DNA from: Aeromicrobium tamlense
Lineage (GTDB): Bacteria > Actinomycetota > Actinomycetes > Propionibacteriales > Nocardioidaceae
NCBI RefSeq assembly: GCF_013408555.1
Contig: NZ_JACBZN010000001.1
Span: 1,488,001-1,552,000 of the forward strand
Reading direction: 5' to 3'
DNA: 64,000 bases
Numbering within the stretch: position 1 is the first letter of the stretch; the number at the start of each line of letters is the position of its first letter. Positions 9,011 through 23,215 of the stretch are shown here, one piece after another. The notes below the pieces were generated by a model that did not search any database, was not told where the DNA came from, and worked only from the letters and a program-made list of their open reading frames with translations. The position numbers and the translations under genes were made by a program.

Positions 9011-9261
9011 TCATCCAGGAGACTCAGCTCGCCCGGACTTTCTCGCCAGGGAGCCCCGATGCGCCAGGACGAACGCCACGGCATAGACGACTCCGATCAC
9101 CGGCATCATCCGCAGCGCGATGAAGATGTAGGCGTTCTCTTCGTCAGCGATCGGCCCGAGAGCGACGTACGCCAGGTAACCGGTCACCAGCGCGGCCGCC
9201 CGGCGGCGAGGTACGCCGAGACGACAGCCACGACAGGCACATGCCCGTCCCCAGCCGTCAT
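9011..9261 (-). pseudogene. Frameshifted small membrane protein
   Basis: Reading from ATG at 9261, which has GGGGAG five bases upstream, gives a signal-like start (MTAGDGHVPVVAVVSAYLAA) that stops after 25 codons in the GC-rich run near 9191-9205. The adjacent frame continues at exactly that point with the membrane-helix sequence ALVTGYLAYVALGP, a polar loop, and a second helix ending in AHRGSLARKSG. Inserting one base restores a continuous protein of about 84 residues with two or three helices. Either the gene is decayed by a one-base deletion or the assembly has an indel there. Family not recognised. Confidence 0.45.
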
Positions 9262-9347
9262 CGAATCTCCCCCGCCGTCGTCGCGTCACCGGGCCTCGCG
9301 GCCGTAGTCAGACTAGGGCCAACGTGCCGAGGCCACGCCGCTTTGGC

Positions 9348-9782
9348 TCAGGCCAGGACGCTGGGGCCGAGCGGAAGGTCAGGCGCGAGCTCGCCCAGCA
9401 GCGCCCGCACCCGAGCGTCGAGGTCGGCGACGATGCGCCGCACGGTCGCCTCGTCCTGTCCGCCCGGGTCGTCGACCGGCCAGTCGCGGTAGGTGACGCC
9501 GGGAACGTAGGGGCACTCCTCGCCGCAGCCGAGGGTGATGGCGAGGTCGCTGGCCGCGATCATCTCCCGCGTCAGGTGCTGAGGGTGCTCGCCCGAGGTG
9601 TCCAGGCCAAGGGACTCGAGGACGTCGGCGACCTCCGGGTGGATGTGCTCGCCGGGCTGGGTGCCCGCCGACAGCGCGACGACGCGGCCCTGGGCGTAGT
9701 GCTCGGTGAGCACCCGGGCCGCGACCGAGCGGCCTCCGTTGCGGACGCAGGCGAAGACGACCTGCGGGACGTGCTCGGTCAT
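9348..9782 (-). CDS. arsC: Arsenate reductase, low-molecular-weight phosphatase type
   Basis: The 144-residue protein reduces arsenate to arsenite for export. It shows the low-molecular-weight phosphotyrosine phosphatase P-loop CVRNGGRS (CX5R, cysteine about residue 12) and the downstream DWPVDDPG aspartate loop. In actinobacteria such enzymes usually use mycothiol/mycoredoxin or thioredoxin as reductant; which one applies here is inference. Its ATG overlaps the acr3 stop as ATGA, so the two are translationally coupled. It is the last gene of the arsM-acr3-arsC unit. Confidence 0.92.
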   Translation of the reverse strand: MTEHVPQVVFACVRNGGRSVAARVLTEHYAQGRVVALSAGTQPGEHIHPEVADVLESLGLDTSGEHPQHLTREMIAASDLAITLGCGEECPYVPGVTYRDWPVDDPGGQDEATVRRIVADLDARVRALLGELAPDLPLGPSVLA

Positions 9783-10855
9783 GGACTTGCTCCTTCGGTG
9801 GTGTCGGGGAACCAGCGACGCGCCCAGAGGCTGACGTACACCAGTCCGACGAGGATGGGAACTTCGATGAGGGGGCCGACGACTCCAGCGAGCGCCTGAC
9901 CGCTGGTCACGCCGAAGACGCCGATCGCGACGGCGATGGCGAGCTCGAAGTTGTTGCCGGCCGCGGTGAACGCGACCGTGGTGGCGCGCGGGTAGCCCAG
10001 TCCGACGGCGCGAGCGAGGGCGAGCGAGCCGGCCCACATGAGCGCGAAGTAGACGACCAGCGGCAGGGCGATGCGAGCGACGTCGAACGGCTGACTCGTG
10101 ATGGTCTCGCCCTGAAGGGCGAACAGGACGACGATCGTGAACAGCAGCCCGTACAGCGCCCAGGGGCCGAGACGTGGCAGCAGCTCGCGCTCGTACCAGC
10201 TCCGGCCCCGGCGGGCCTCACCGATCCGGCGCGTGAGGTAGCCGGCGGCGAGCGGCACGCCGAGGAAGATCAGCACGCTGCGCGCGATCTCCCAGGCGGA
10301 CACGTCCAGTCCGGTCGTGGACAGGCCCAGCCAGCCGGGCAGGACGTCGAGATAGAACCAGCCCAGACCGGCGAACGCCACGACCTGGAAGACGGAGTTC
10401 ACCGCGACGAGGACCGCGGCGGCCTCCCGGTCGCCGCAGGCGAGGTCGTTCCAGATGATCACCATGGCGATGCACCGGGCGAGCCCGACGATGATCAGGC
10501 CCGTGCGGTACTCCGGCAGGTCGGGGAGGAACAGCCACGCCAGCGCGAACATGAGCGCCGGGCCGATCACCCAGTTGAGCCCGAGTGACAGCGCCATCAT
10601 GCGGCGGTCGCGGGCGACGTGGCCGACCTCGTCGTAGCGGACCTTCGCCAGCACCGGGTACATCATGACGAGCAGGCCGAGCGCGATCGGCACGGAGATC
10701 CCGCCCACCGTCACGGCATCCAGTGCGTCGGCGACGCCCGGCACCGACCTCCCCACCAGGAGCCCGGCCATCATCGCCAGTCCGATCCACACGGGCAGGT
10801 AGCGGTCGAGGGTGCCGAGCCGACGCTCGGCCTCGGCCTGTGGAGTCGCGGTCAT
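9779..10855 (-). CDS. acr3: ACR3-family arsenite efflux permease
   Basis: This is a 358-residue, roughly ten-helix ACR3 (BASS superfamily) permease that exports arsenite through the cell membrane. The conserved cysteine in GLARCIAMVIIWND and the glutamate in AGNNFELAIAVAI, both important in ACR3 transport, are present. The start ATG at 10855 overlaps the arsM stop (ATGA) and the 3' end overlaps arsC in the same way, so the three genes form one coupled operon. The open frame upstream of this start belongs to a shadow of arsM. Confidence 0.95.
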   Translation of the reverse strand: MTATPQAEAERRLGTLDRYLPVWIGLAMMAGLLVGRSVPGVADALDAVTVGGISVPIALGLLVMMYPVLAKVRYDEVGHVARDRRMMALSLGLNWVIGPALMFALAWLFLPDLPEYRTGLIIVGLARCIAMVIIWNDLACGDREAAAVLVAVNSVFQVVAFAGLGWFYLDVLPGWLGLSTTGLDVSAWEIARSVLIFLGVPLAAGYLTRRIGEARRGRSWYERELLPRLGPWALYGLLFTIVVLFALQGETITSQPFDVARIALPLVVYFALMWAGSLALARAVGLGYPRATTVAFTAAGNNFELAIAVAIGVFGVTSGQALAGVVGPLIEVPILVGLVYVSLWARRWFPDTTEGASP

Positions 10856-11613
10856 GCGACAGGCTTGGTGGCGCGGACGATCGCGCCGTGCATGCCGGGG
10901 ACCGCCTCGTGGGTGAACTCGACCTCGGCGTCGACGAATCCGACCGCGGCGAGCCCCGTGAGGTACTCCTGCTTCGACAGGGCTCCGGCGATGCAGCCGA
11001 CGTAGGAGCCCCGATCGGCGCGATCGTCGGACGTCAGGTGGTCCTCGGCGACGACGTCGGAGATGCCGATGCGGCCGCCGGGAGCCAGCACGCGGAACAT
11101 CTCGGCGAGCACCTTCGGCTTGTCCACCGACAGGTTGATGACGCAGTTCGAGATCACCACGTCGACCGAGGCATCGGGCAGCGGGACGTCCTCGATCGTC
11201 CCCTTCAGGAACTCGACGTTCGTCGCGGCGGCCTTCTCCGCGTTGGCGCGAGCGAGCTCGAGCATCTCGTCGGTCATGTCGACGCCGTAGGCGAACCCGG
11301 TCTCCCCCACCCGGCGGGCCGAGAGCAGCACGTCGATGCCACCGCCCGATCCGAGGTCCAGGACCTTCTCCCCCGCTCGCAGCTCGGCGACCGCCGTGGG
11401 GTTGCCGCAGCCGAGGCTCGCCGCGATCGCCTCCGCGGGCAGCACTTCTTGATCGGTGCTGTCGTAGAGCGCGGCGCCGAAGGACTCGTCGACCGTCGCG
11501 TCGCCCGTGCAGCAACCGGTCGCTTTGCCTCCCCCGACGGCCGTGGCGGCCTGCGCATAGCGCTGGCGCACCTCGTCGAGCAGCTGTTCCTTCGTGGGCG
11601 ATGCGCTGGTCAT
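10852..11613 (-). CDS. arsM: Arsenite S-adenosylmethionine methyltransferase
   Basis: The 253-residue protein methylates arsenite using S-adenosylmethionine, giving methylated or volatile arsenicals. The SAM-binding motif [11 protein letters not shown] (about residue 86) and post-I acidic segment YGVDMTDEM are clear. The cysteines needed for As(III) binding are found in GCCTGD, SLGCGNP, SNCVINL and YVGCIAG, as in characterised ArsM enzymes. ATG at 11613 has AAGGAG six bases upstream. It heads the minus-strand operon divergent from arsR and so is expected to be induced by arsenite. Confidence 0.93.
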   Translation of the reverse strand: MTSASPTKEQLLDEVRQRYAQAATAVGGGKATGCCTGDATVDESFGAALYDSTDQEVLPAEAIAASLGCGNPTAVAELRAGEKVLDLGSGGGIDVLLSARRVGETGFAYGVDMTDEMLELARANAEKAAATNVEFLKGTIEDVPLPDASVDVVISNCVINLSVDKPKVLAEMFRVLAPGGRIGISDVVAEDHLTSDDRADRGSYVGCIAGALSKQEYLTGLAAVGFVDAEVEFTHEAVPGMHGAIVRATKPVA

Positions 11614-11640
11614 GGCGGACTCCTTCTCATTCGATCGACG

Positions 11641-11684
11641 GTCATCGATGTATCGAGATTCATCTATCTATCGACGTTTGTCAA
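11641..11684. promoter_or_regulatory. ars divergent promoter and probable ArsR operator
   Basis: On the minus strand, TTGACA (11684-11679) and GAATCT (11661-11656) are spaced by 17 bases and would drive arsM-acr3-arsC. The spacer and -10 are AT-rich and contain repeated ATCGAT/ATCTATC half-sites forming an imperfect dyad, unlike the surrounding GC-rich DNA. This is where an ArsR dimer would be expected to bind. The operator assignment is inferred from position and composition. Confidence 0.5.
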
Positions 11685-11705
11685 TACGTCTGCCAGACTG
11701 GGGTC

Positions 11706-12053
11706 ATGACCGTCCGCAGTGCCCTCCCCGTCATCGACCAGGTCGACTGCTGCTCCCCCGTCACCGGTGGAGCGCTCGAGGTCGACGAGGCCGAGCACCT
11801 CGCGCGCATGTTCAAGGCGTTGGGCGACCCGACGCGCGTCCGACTGCTGTCCCTCATCGCCGCCCAGGCCGAGCGCGAGGCGTGCATCTGCGACCTGACC
11901 GAGCCGGTCGGTCTCTCCCAGCCCACGGTCTCCCACCACATGAAGCAGCTCGTGGACGCAGGCCTCGTCGTCCGCGAACAGCGCGGTCGCTGGGCGTTCT
12001 ACCGGGTCGTCGACGACACCCTGCGCTCGCTCAGCAGCGCCCTCAGGCCTTGA
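11706..12053 (+). CDS. arsR: ArsR-family arsenical-responsive repressor
   Basis: The 115-residue winged-helix protein has the ArsR core ([16 protein letters not shown], then the recognition helix [12 protein letters not shown]). Candidate As(III)-binding cysteines sit in VDCCSP near the N-terminus and in EACICDL in helix 3, the ELCVCDL-like site. It should repress the divergent arsM operon and itself until arsenite binds. ATG at 11706 is chosen over longer frames that run back through the operator region. Its 3' end overlaps that of glgB by 11 bases, so the two genes converge. Confidence 0.93.
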   Translation: MTVRSALPVIDQVDCCSPVTGGALEVDEAEHLARMFKALGDPTRVRLLSLIAAQAEREACICDLTEPVGLSQPTVSHHMKQLVDAGLVVREQRGRWAFYRVVDDTLRSLSSALRP

Positions 12054-13959
12054 CCTCCGGCTGCAGCCACAGCACGCCGCTGGGCGGCAGCTGCAGGAGT
12101 GCCGACGCCGGCTGGCCGTGCCACGGCTCGTCGGTGGCCTGTACCGCTCCGAGGTTGCCGACACCCGAGCCGCCGTAGATCTCGGCATCGGTGTTGATCA
12201 CCTCGGTCCACGTGCCGGGGAGCGGCAGACCCACGCGATAGTCGTGGTGGGGTCCTCCGGAGAAGTTGGCGACGCAGGCCAGCTGCGAGCCGTCCGAGCC
12301 GAGGCGCAGGAAGCAGATGACGTTGCCGGCGGTGTCGCTGGCGTCGATCCAGCGGAACCCGTCCGGCGTTGAGTCTGCCGACCACAGCGCGGGGTCCGAG
12401 CGGTAGTGCGTATTGAGGTCGGTGACCAGGCGCAGGATGCCCGCGTGCAGCGGATCGTCGAGCGCGGCCCAGTCGAGGGAGCCCGACTCGGCCCATTCGC
12501 TCGCCTGGCCGAACTCGCCTCCCATGAAGAGCATCTGCTTGCCCGGGTGGGCCCACATGAAGGCGAGCAGTCCGCGCACCCCGGCCGCCTTGTTCCACTC
12601 GTCGCCCGGCATCCGCTGCCAGAGCGACCCCTTGCCGTGCACGACCTCGTCGTGCGACAGCGGCAGGATGAAGTGCTCGCTCCAGGCGTAGTCGATCGAG
12701 AACGTCATCTCGCCGTGGTGGTAGGAGCGGTGGATGGGGTCGTGGCCCAGGTACGAGAGCGTGTCGTGCATCCAGCCCATGTTCCACTTGAAGCCGAACC
12801 CCAGGCCGCCGCTGCTGGTGGGGCTGCTGACGCCCGGCCACGCGGTGGACTCCTCGGCCACCATGACGACACCGGGATGGTGCTTGTAGACGGTCGCGTT
12901 GAGCTCCTGGAGCAGCTGGACGGCCTCGAGGTTCTCGCGTCCCCCGTGCCGGTTGGCCACCCACTCCCCCTCGTTGCGCGAGTAGTCGAGGTAGAGCATC
13001 GAGGCGACCGCGTCCACGCGCAGCCCGTCCAGGTGGAACTCCTCCAGCCAGTACAGAGCGTTCGCGACCAGGAAGTTGCGCACCTGCGGGCGCCCGAAGT
13101 CGAAGACGTAGGTCCCCCAGTCGGGCTGCTCGCCGCGGCGCGGGTCCGGGTGCTCGTACAGCGGGGTGCCGTCGAAGCGGGCCAGCGCCCACTCGTCGCG
13201 CGGGAAGTGGGCCGGAACCCAGTCGACGATGACGCCGAAGCCGCGCCGGTGCAGCTCGTCGACGAACCAGCGGAAGTCGTCCGGCGAGCCGAATCGCGAC
13301 GTGGGCGCGTAGTAGGACGTGACCTGGTAGCCCCATGATCCCCCGAACGGGTGCTCCGCGATCGGCATGAGCTCGACGTGCGTGAAGCCGGTCTCCGCCA
13401 GGTAGTCCGCCAGCGCGCCGGCCAGCTCGCGGTAGTCGAGGCCGGGGCGCCACGAGCCGAGGTGCACCTCGTAGATGCTCATCGGCGCGTCGAGCCACGA
13501 CGTCGCGTCGCGCTGGGCGATCCAGGTGTCGTCGGACCACGCGTGGCGCGACTCCACCACCACCGAAGCCGTGGCGGGCGGCACCTCCGTGCCGAAGGCC
13601 ATCGGGTCGGCCTTCTCGCGCCAGTGGCCGTCCGGGCCATGGATGCGGAACTTGTAGCGGGAGCCCTCCCCCATCCCCGGGATGAAGAGGTCCCACACGC
13701 CCGAGCCGCCCAGCGGTCGCATGGCGTGCTCGTCACCGTGCCAGCCGTTGACGTCGCCGATGACCTGCACGGCACGCGCGTGCGGCGCCCAGACCGCGAG
13801 GCTCGTGCCGCGCACCGGGCCGTCCTCGGAGTCGTGGGTGGTGACGTGGGCGCCGAGGACGTCCCACAGCCGTTCGTGTCGTCCCTCGCCGATCAGGTGC
13901 AGGTCCAGCTCTCCGATGGACGGGGGCCACGCAGAGGTCTCGCTCACAGGCTCACTCAC
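12043..13959 (-). CDS. glgB: 1,4-alpha-glucan branching enzyme
   Basis: This 638-residue GH13 enzyme makes alpha-1,6 branches in linear alpha-1,4-glucan. A CBM48 domain (about residues 15-105) precedes the catalytic barrel. The nucleophile lies in [18 protein letters not shown], the acid/base in [13 protein letters not shown] and the third acid in [13 protein letters not shown]. It is shorter than the E. coli enzyme (about 730), lacking the extra N-terminal module, as in several GlgE-pathway organisms. GTG at 13959 overlaps pep2 by eight bases. As last gene of the glgE half-operon it branches the polymer that GlgE extends. Confidence 0.95.
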   Translation of the reverse strand: MSEPVSETSAWPPSIGELDLHLIGEGRHERLWDVLGAHVTTHDSEDGPVRGTSLAVWAPHARAVQVIGDVNGWHGDEHAMRPLGGSGVWDLFIPGMGEGSRYKFRIHGPDGHWREKADPMAFGTEVPPATASVVVESRHAWSDDTWIAQRDATSWLDAPMSIYEVHLGSWRPGLDYRELAGALADYLAETGFTHVELMPIAEHPFGGSWGYQVTSYYAPTSRFGSPDDFRWFVDELHRRGFGVIVDWVPAHFPRDEWALARFDGTPLYEHPDPRRGEQPDWGTYVFDFGRPQVRNFLVANALYWLEEFHLDGLRVDAVASMLYLDYSRNEGEWVANRHGGRENLEAVQLLQELNATVYKHHPGVVMVAEESTAWPGVSSPTSSGGLGFGFKWNMGWMHDTLSYLGHDPIHRSYHHGEMTFSIDYAWSEHFILPLSHDEVVHGKGSLWQRMPGDEWNKAAGVRGLLAFMWAHPGKQMLFMGGEFGQASEWAESGSLDWAALDDPLHAGILRLVTDLNTHYRSDPALWSADSTPDGFRWIDASDTAGNVICFLRLGSDGSQLACVANFSGGPHHDYRVGLPLPGTWTEVINTDAEIYGGSGVGNLGAVQATDEPWHGQPASALLQLPPSGVLWLQPEVKA

Positions 13960-15351
13960 CTTCGGTCACGATCCGTGCGATCGATGCCAGCGGCACGGTC
14001 AGCCACTCGGGTCGGTTGGCGTGCTCGTACGCGACCTCGTAGACCGCCTTGTCGAGCTCGAGGGCACGCAGCACGTCGGCACTCTCGCGCGGGTCCCGGC
14101 CGGCCACCTTGCCGTAGCCGTCGCAGAACGCGTCGCGGTTGCGTCGCGCCCAGGCCATCGCGCCCGCGGCCCGCTCGGGGTCCTCCGGCTGGCCGACGAG
14201 CAGCTGCTGCGCGGCGTAGTCGAACGACCGCAGCATCCCGGCGACGTCGCGCAGGGGCGAGGCCAGGGCCGCGCGCTCGGCGTGGCTGGCCGCGGGCTCG
14301 CCCTCGAAGTCGAGCAGGAGCCACCCGTGGATCGTCCTCAGGACCTGTCCCAGGTGCAGGTCGCCATGGATGAACTGGGTCGCGATCGGTACGGGCGCGT
14401 CCAGGATGCGCTCGAACACGGGGCGCAGGGCATCCGCGTGCTGCGCCAGCTCCGGCACCTGCGCGGACACCCGCTCGAGCCGGCCGAGCATCGAGTCGAG
14501 CACGCTGTGGAGCCTGTCCTCACCGACCTCCTCGGTGCCGAGCGCGCGAGCCAGGTCGGCGTGCACCGTCGCGACGGCCTTGCCCAGCCTGTAGGCCTCG
14601 CCGGCGAAGTCGCCGCCGGACTCCTCGGGCGGCAGTCCCGTCGGATCGGTCAGGTAGTCGCGCACGCTGGTCGTCGCCATGACCCACCCGTCGGCCGCAT
14701 CGGGCATGAACCGCTGGAGCATGCCGATCGTGACCTCCTCGCCGTCGACCTCGGCGCTGATCGATCCCAGCGGCTCGGCGATCTGCTCCGAGCCGATCTC
14801 GTGCAGGGCGCGATGCAGCACCAGGTCCTTGTTCACACCGGGGACCAGCTTGCGGAAGAGCTTGAGGATGTACTGGCTGCCGTAGACCAGGGACGTGTTG
14901 CTCTGCTCGGTCGTGATGGGGTGGGCGCGCAGGCCGGTGGCGAGGTCGGCACCGGACTCGTGCTCGAACGTCAGCGCCTCGACCTGTGCCCCCTCGGCCA
15001 TGAGGTCGAGCAGGCACGACGTCAGATCGGCATCGCCGCTCGCCTCGTAGCAGGTGAGACCGTCCTCGAGCCCGATCGACGCCGGCGCGGGCACGTTCGG
15101 CAGCTGGGACTGGCGACTGCCGATGAGCAGCTGGTACAGCTCGCGACGGTCGTCCTGCTCCACCCGGACCACGAGGTGCAGCAGCAACGGGTCGCCCTCG
15201 AGCAGGGTGGTCCACGAGACGGGGTGCACCGCGGTGATCTCGCGGTCCTTGCCGCCGAACCATCGCTGGGTCGGCAGCCAGGCCGGGAGGGCGGCCGCGA
15301 GCTGGGCCACCAGCTCGTCACGCGGGACGGTCGGATGCTCGTCCTGTCCGC

Positions 15352-15355
<4 letters not shown>
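13952..15355 (-). CDS. pep2: Maltokinase
   Basis: The 467-residue enzyme phosphorylates maltose at C1 with ATP to give maltose 1-phosphate, the GlgE donor. The kinase core shows [12 protein letters not shown] (catalytic aspartate) and LLLDFEGEP (metal-binding aspartate, in place of DFG). The N-terminal cap begins with [13 protein letters not shown], typical of the family. Here it is a separate gene, whereas in some actinobacteria it is fused to TreS. ATG at 15355 overlaps the treS stop (ATGA), so the two partners are translationally coupled. Confidence 0.93.
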
Positions 15356-17187
<1,832 letters not shown>

Positions 17188-17188
17188 C

Positions 17189-19165
<1,977 letters not shown>

Positions 19166-19181
19166 GCAGTGCACTCCCCCA

Positions 19182-19218
19182 CGCGTAGATGGCTTCGCTC
19201 GCCCCACCAACGTTGGTG
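19182..19218 (-). promoter_or_regulatory. Candidate internal promoter of glgE half-operon with 14-bp palindrome
   Basis: CACCAACGTTGGTG (19205-19218) is a perfect palindrome. Its left half supplies a minus-strand -35-like TTGGTG, followed after 17 bases by TACGCG (19187-19182). A repressor bound here would block glgE-treS-pep2-glgB separately from the upstream genes. The palindrome is seen directly; promoter activity and the identity of the binding protein are inferred. Confidence 0.4.
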
Positions 19219-19265
19219 TACCCCGCGACTGCCCGCAACACGCGGACCCGGCGGTGTGCCGTGGA

Positions 19266-20936
19266 CTACTTCGTCGCGGTGACGGTGAGCCGCTCGTGTT
19301 CGAGGACGATCTCGCCCTCCACGGGGGGTGCCACGTCGCCGAACCGGCACGCGACGCGGAAGCGGCCTCGATGCATCACGAGCCACGAGTCGTCGTCCGC
19401 CACGTCGACGGTGAAGTCGCTCAGGGACGGGTCCGAGAGCTCGGGGTGCTGCCGTCGCAGCGCGATGAGCGAGCGGTACACGTCGAGCATCCGCGCATGC
19501 TCGGGATCGGCGAGCTCGTCCCAGTCGAGGGTGGAACGCTCGACGGTGGCCGGGTCCATCGGATCGGGCACCTCGGACTCGCCCCAGCCGTGCCGCCCGA
19601 ACTCGCGGCGCCGGCCCGCGCGCACCGCCTCGGCCAGCTCGGGATCGGGGAACGAGGCGAAGAACTGCCACGGCGTCGAGGCCGCCCACTCCTCGCCCAT
19701 GAAGAGCATCGGCGTGTAGGGCCCGAGCAGCACGATCGCGGCGCCGCACGCCTGGAGATCGGGTGGGAGCGTCGCCGAGATGCGATCCCCCGTGGCGCGG
19801 TTGCCGATCTGGTCGTGGTTCTGGAGGTAGGCCAGGAACGACGTGCCGGTGAGCTCGTGGACGTCCACGGGCCTGCCGTGCGTGCGGCCGCGGAACGACG
19901 ACCGGGTCCCGTCGTGGAAGAACGCGCCGCGCAGCGTCTTGGCGAGGGCTCCCGGCGCGGCGAAGTCGGCGTAGTAGCCGTCGGTCTCGCCGGTCAGTCG
20001 CACGTGCAGCGCGTGGTGCAGGTCGTCCGACCACTGGGCGTCCATGCCGAGTCCGTGGCTCGACCTCGGGCGCACCGTGCGAGGGTCGTTCAGGTCGGAC
20101 TCCGCGACGAGGCTGAGCGGCCGGCCGAGGACGGCCGACATCCGCGCGGTCTCGGTTGACAGCTCCTCCAGGATCGGCATCGCGCGCGTGTCGACCAGGG
20201 CGTGGACGGCGTCGAGTCGCAGTGCGTCGACGTGGAACTGCTCGAACCACATCATCGCGTTGTCGACCACGAAGCGGCGGACCTCGTCGGACTGCGGCCC
20301 GTCGAGATTGAGCCCCGGCCCCCAGTCGCTCTGACCGGCGAAGTACGGCCCGAATCGGTCGAGGTAGGCGCCGGACGGACCGAGATGGTTGTAGACGACG
20401 TCGAGGACGACCCCGAGCCCTCGCGCGTGGCAGGCGTCGACGAGCCGCTTGAAGCCGTCGGGTCCGCCGTAGGGCTCGTGGACGGCGCTCCACAGCACGC
20501 CGTCGTAGCCCCAGCCCGCAGTGCCGTCGAACGAGTTGACCGGCAGCATCTCGACCAGGTCGACGCCCAGCTCGACGAGGTGGTCGAGGCGCTCGATCGC
20601 GGCGTCGAACGTGCGGCCCGGCGTGAAGGTGCCGACGTGGAGCTCGTAGATCACGGAGCGCTCGAGCGAGCGTCCGGCCCAGTCGTGGTCGGACCACGCG
20701 AAGGCATCCTGGTCGTAGACGCGCGAGGCGCCGTGCACGCCGTGCGGCTGCCACGTCGAGCGCGGGTCGGGCAACGGGGTGTCGTCGTCGCCGAGCAGGA
20801 AGGCGTACTCGGTCCCGGCGGACGCCTCGACGTCGGCCGTCCACCAGCCGTCGTCAGCCCGTCGCATCTCGTGATCGACGTCGCCGATCCGCACGCGCAC
20901 CCGCTCGAGGTCGGGACACCAGACCGTGAACGTCAT
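19266..20936 (-). CDS. treZ: Malto-oligosyltrehalose trehalohydrolase
   Basis: The 556-residue GH13_10 enzyme releases trehalose from the maltooligosyl-trehalose made by TreY. A short CBM48 domain begins [17 protein letters not shown]. The nucleophile is in [13 protein letters not shown], the acid/base in [11 protein letters not shown] and the third acid in [16 protein letters not shown] at 20936 overlaps the treY stop (ATGA). The frame stays open upstream but that part is a shadow of treY. It is the last gene of the malQ-glgX-treY-treZ group. Confidence 0.95.
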   Translation of the reverse strand: MTFTVWCPDLERVRVRIGDVDHEMRRADDGWWTADVEASAGTEYAFLLGDDDTPLPDPRSTWQPHGVHGASRVYDQDAFAWSDHDWAGRSLERSVIYELHVGTFTPGRTFDAAIERLDHLVELGVDLVEMLPVNSFDGTAGWGYDGVLWSAVHEPYGGPDGFKRLVDACHARGLGVVLDVVYNHLGPSGAYLDRFGPYFAGQSDWGPGLNLDGPQSDEVRRFVVDNAMMWFEQFHVDALRLDAVHALVDTRAMPILEELSTETARMSAVLGRPLSLVAESDLNDPRTVRPRSSHGLGMDAQWSDDLHHALHVRLTGETDGYYADFAAPGALAKTLRGAFFHDGTRSSFRGRTHGRPVDVHELTGTSFLAYLQNHDQIGNRATGDRISATLPPDLQACGAAIVLLGPYTPMLFMGEEWAASTPWQFFASFPDPELAEAVRAGRRREFGRHGWGESEVPDPMDPATVERSTLDWDELADPEHARMLDVYRSLIALRRQHPELSDPSLSDFTVDVADDDSWLVMHRGRFRVACRFGDVAPPVEGEIVLEHERLTVTATK

Positions 20937-23215
20937 CGGCCGTCTCCCCGGACGAGGAGCGCCATCGGGTAGCGGCCGAGCACGGACGCCACGCGCACCT
21001 GCCCGGCGTCGACCGAGGCTCCGGTGAGCGCGTCGGTCCAGGGCCCTTCCGGGAGCTCCAGCGTGGTCTCGCCCCACCCGCCGGCGCGCTCGAGCCCCAC
21101 GGGCAGTCGGGTCGCCAGCACGACGAGGTCCTCACTGCGTGCGTAAGCCAGCAGGTGGTCGGCCGCAGGACCGTCAGCGGCGAGCGGTCGATAGCCGCGG
21201 AAGAGCTCGGGCCGGTCCCGACGCAGACGGAGCGTGCGTCGGACCAGCAGCAGCTTGGCCGTGCCCGACGCGTCGACCTCGGGGAGCTCGCCTTGAGCTC
21301 CCCGCTCCAGCAGCTCGCGGCGCAGGCCGTGGTCGACCTCACGTCGGTTGTCCGGATCGACGAGCGAGAAGTCCCACAGCTCGGTGCCCTGGTAGACGTC
21401 GGGGACGCCGGGCATCGTCAGCTGGACGAGCTTCTGGCTGAGCGAGTTGGACCATCCCGGCGCCTCGATGCGGGCGACGAACTCGTCGATCTCGCCACCG
21501 ATCTCGTCACGGACCCTGCGCGGCCACTCCGCCACAGCGTCCTCGAACGGCTCGTCGGGCTCGGTCCAAGTGGTGCGGAGCTTGGACTCCCGCGCCGCCT
21601 TGAGCAGGTAGTCGGCGAGCCGCTCGTCGCTGATCGGCCAAACGCCGACGAGCGTCTGCCACGCGAGCAGGTTCAGCGCCGGCTCGTCGAGGCCGCAGCG
21701 GTCGGTCCACTCGACGACCTTCCCGGCGAACTCGTCGGCCACCTCGGCAAGCACGGCCAGGCGCGCCCGGGTGTCCTCCGAGCGCTTGGTGTCGTGCGTC
21801 GTCAGTGCCGTCATCGCGGTCGGCTGGGACGCCTCGCGTGCGGCGGCGAGCCGGTGGAACTCCTCCACCCCGACGCCCCAGACGTCCGGCGAGCCGCCGA
21901 CCTCGTTGAGCGCGGCGAAGCGGGTGTACCGGTAGAAGGTCGTGTCCTCCGTTCCCTTGGCCACGACCATCCCGGACGTCTGCTGGATGCGCGTCGCGAG
22001 CTCGCCGCCCGGGTCGGCACGGACCTGACGATCGAGGGCCGTGAGCGCGTCGCCGAGGGCGGGACGTCGGAACCGTGCCCTCGCGATCGCCTCGCCCCAC
22101 GAGGACTCGACCTCGGGGAGGTAGGAGCGGTAGACGCCGAACGCGATCATCGTCTCGGCCACGGCCGCCCGAGCCGCCTCCCCGTCGACCCCCTCGACCA
22201 GCCCGGCGATCCGGCGCACCTCGGCGACCAGGATCTTGTCCGTGACCATGCGCCGGGCGTCCTCCTCGACCGCCGCGTAGTCGGTGGGCACGCCGAGCCG
22301 GTCGGCCAGGGCGGTGAACGTGGGCTCTCCCGCGGGGTCGAGCAGCACGCCGAACACCTCGCGCATCGCGTCGTAGCCGGTGGTGCCGTCGACCGGCCAG
22401 CCGGCGGGCAGGCTCTCCCCCGGATGCAGGATCTTCTCGATCACGATCCAGGCATCGGGTGCGGCCTCCCGCAAGCGCCGCACGTATCCGCCGGGGTCGG
22501 CGAGTCCGTCGGGGTGGTCGACCCGCAGTCCCGTGACGTCGCCGCGCTCGACCCAGCGCAGGATCTCCCGATGGGCCTGCTCGAACACCTCGGGGCGCTC
22601 GACGGTCACCGCGGCGAGCGTCGTGATGTCGAAGAACCGGCGGTAGGTGAGCTCGGCGTTGCCGCGGCGCCAGTCGACCAGCTCGTAGTGCTGGCGGGCG
22701 TGCACCTCCTGCGGCGTCCCGTGGCCGGTGCCGGCGGCCAACGGGAAGCGGTGGTCGAAGTAGGTCAGGTGGTCGCCCTCGACCGACAGCTGCGCGACGT
22801 CCGCGTCACTCGCGAGGATCGGCACGAGGATGCGCCCGCGCGACCAGTCGATGTCGAAGTGGTGGGCGTACGGGGACGCCTCTCCCTCGCGCAGCACGCT
22901 GAGCCACCACGGGTTCGCCTCGGGCACCTCGACCGACATGTGGTTCGGCACGATGTCGACGACGACGCCGAGGCCAGCCTCGCGCGCGGCGTCCACGAGG
23001 TCGCGGAAGGCGCGCTCGCCGCCGAGCTCGTCGCGCAGTCGCTCGGGGTCGACGACGTCGTATCCGTGGGTCGATCCCGGCGTCGCCTCCAGCACCGGGG
23101 ACAGGTACAGCGCTCCCACGCCCATCGTCGCCAGCTGGACCACCAGCCCGCGCGCGTCGTCGAAGCCGAACCCGGGCCGCAGCTGCAGCCGGTACGTCGA
23201 CGACGGTGCGGTCAT
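20933..23215 (-). CDS. treY: Malto-oligosyltrehalose synthase
   Basis: The 760-residue GH13_26 enzyme converts the reducing-end alpha-1,4 bond of a maltodextrin into the alpha,alpha-1,1 bond of trehalose. It starts PSSTYRLQLRPGFGFDDA, a family hallmark. The nucleophile lies in VTGLRVDHPDGLADP, the acid/base in IVIEKILHPGE and the third acid in TTHDTKRSEDTRAR. Length is within the usual 700-830 range. ATG at 23215 overlaps the glgX stop (ATGA), so the two are coupled: GlgX frees linear chains that TreY and TreZ turn into trehalose. Confidence 0.95.
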   Translation of the reverse strand: MTAPSSTYRLQLRPGFGFDDARGLVVQLATMGVGALYLSPVLEATPGSTHGYDVVDPERLRDELGGERAFRDLVDAAREAGLGVVVDIVPNHMSVEVPEANPWWLSVLREGEASPYAHHFDIDWSRGRILVPILASDADVAQLSVEGDHLTYFDHRFPLAAGTGHGTPQEVHARQHYELVDWRRGNAELTYRRFFDITTLAAVTVERPEVFEQAHREILRWVERGDVTGLRVDHPDGLADPGGYVRRLREAAPDAWIVIEKILHPGESLPAGWPVDGTTGYDAMREVFGVLLDPAGEPTFTALADRLGVPTDYAAVEEDARRMVTDKILVAEVRRIAGLVEGVDGEAARAAVAETMIAFGVYRSYLPEVESSWGEAIARARFRRPALGDALTALDRQVRADPGGELATRIQQTSGMVVAKGTEDTTFYRYTRFAALNEVGGSPDVWGVGVEEFHRLAAAREASQPTAMTALTTHDTKRSEDTRARLAVLAEVADEFAGKVVEWTDRCGLDEPALNLLAWQTLVGVWPISDERLADYLLKAARESKLRTTWTEPDEPFEDAVAEWPRRVRDEIGGEIDEFVARIEAPGWSNSLSQKLVQLTMPGVPDVYQGTELWDFSLVDPDNRREVDHGLRRELLERGAQGELPEVDASGTAKLLLVRRTLRLRRDRPELFRGYRPLAADGPAADHLLAYARSEDLVVLATRLPVGLERAGGWGETTLELPEGPWTDALTGASVDAGQVRVASVLGRYPMALLVRGDGR

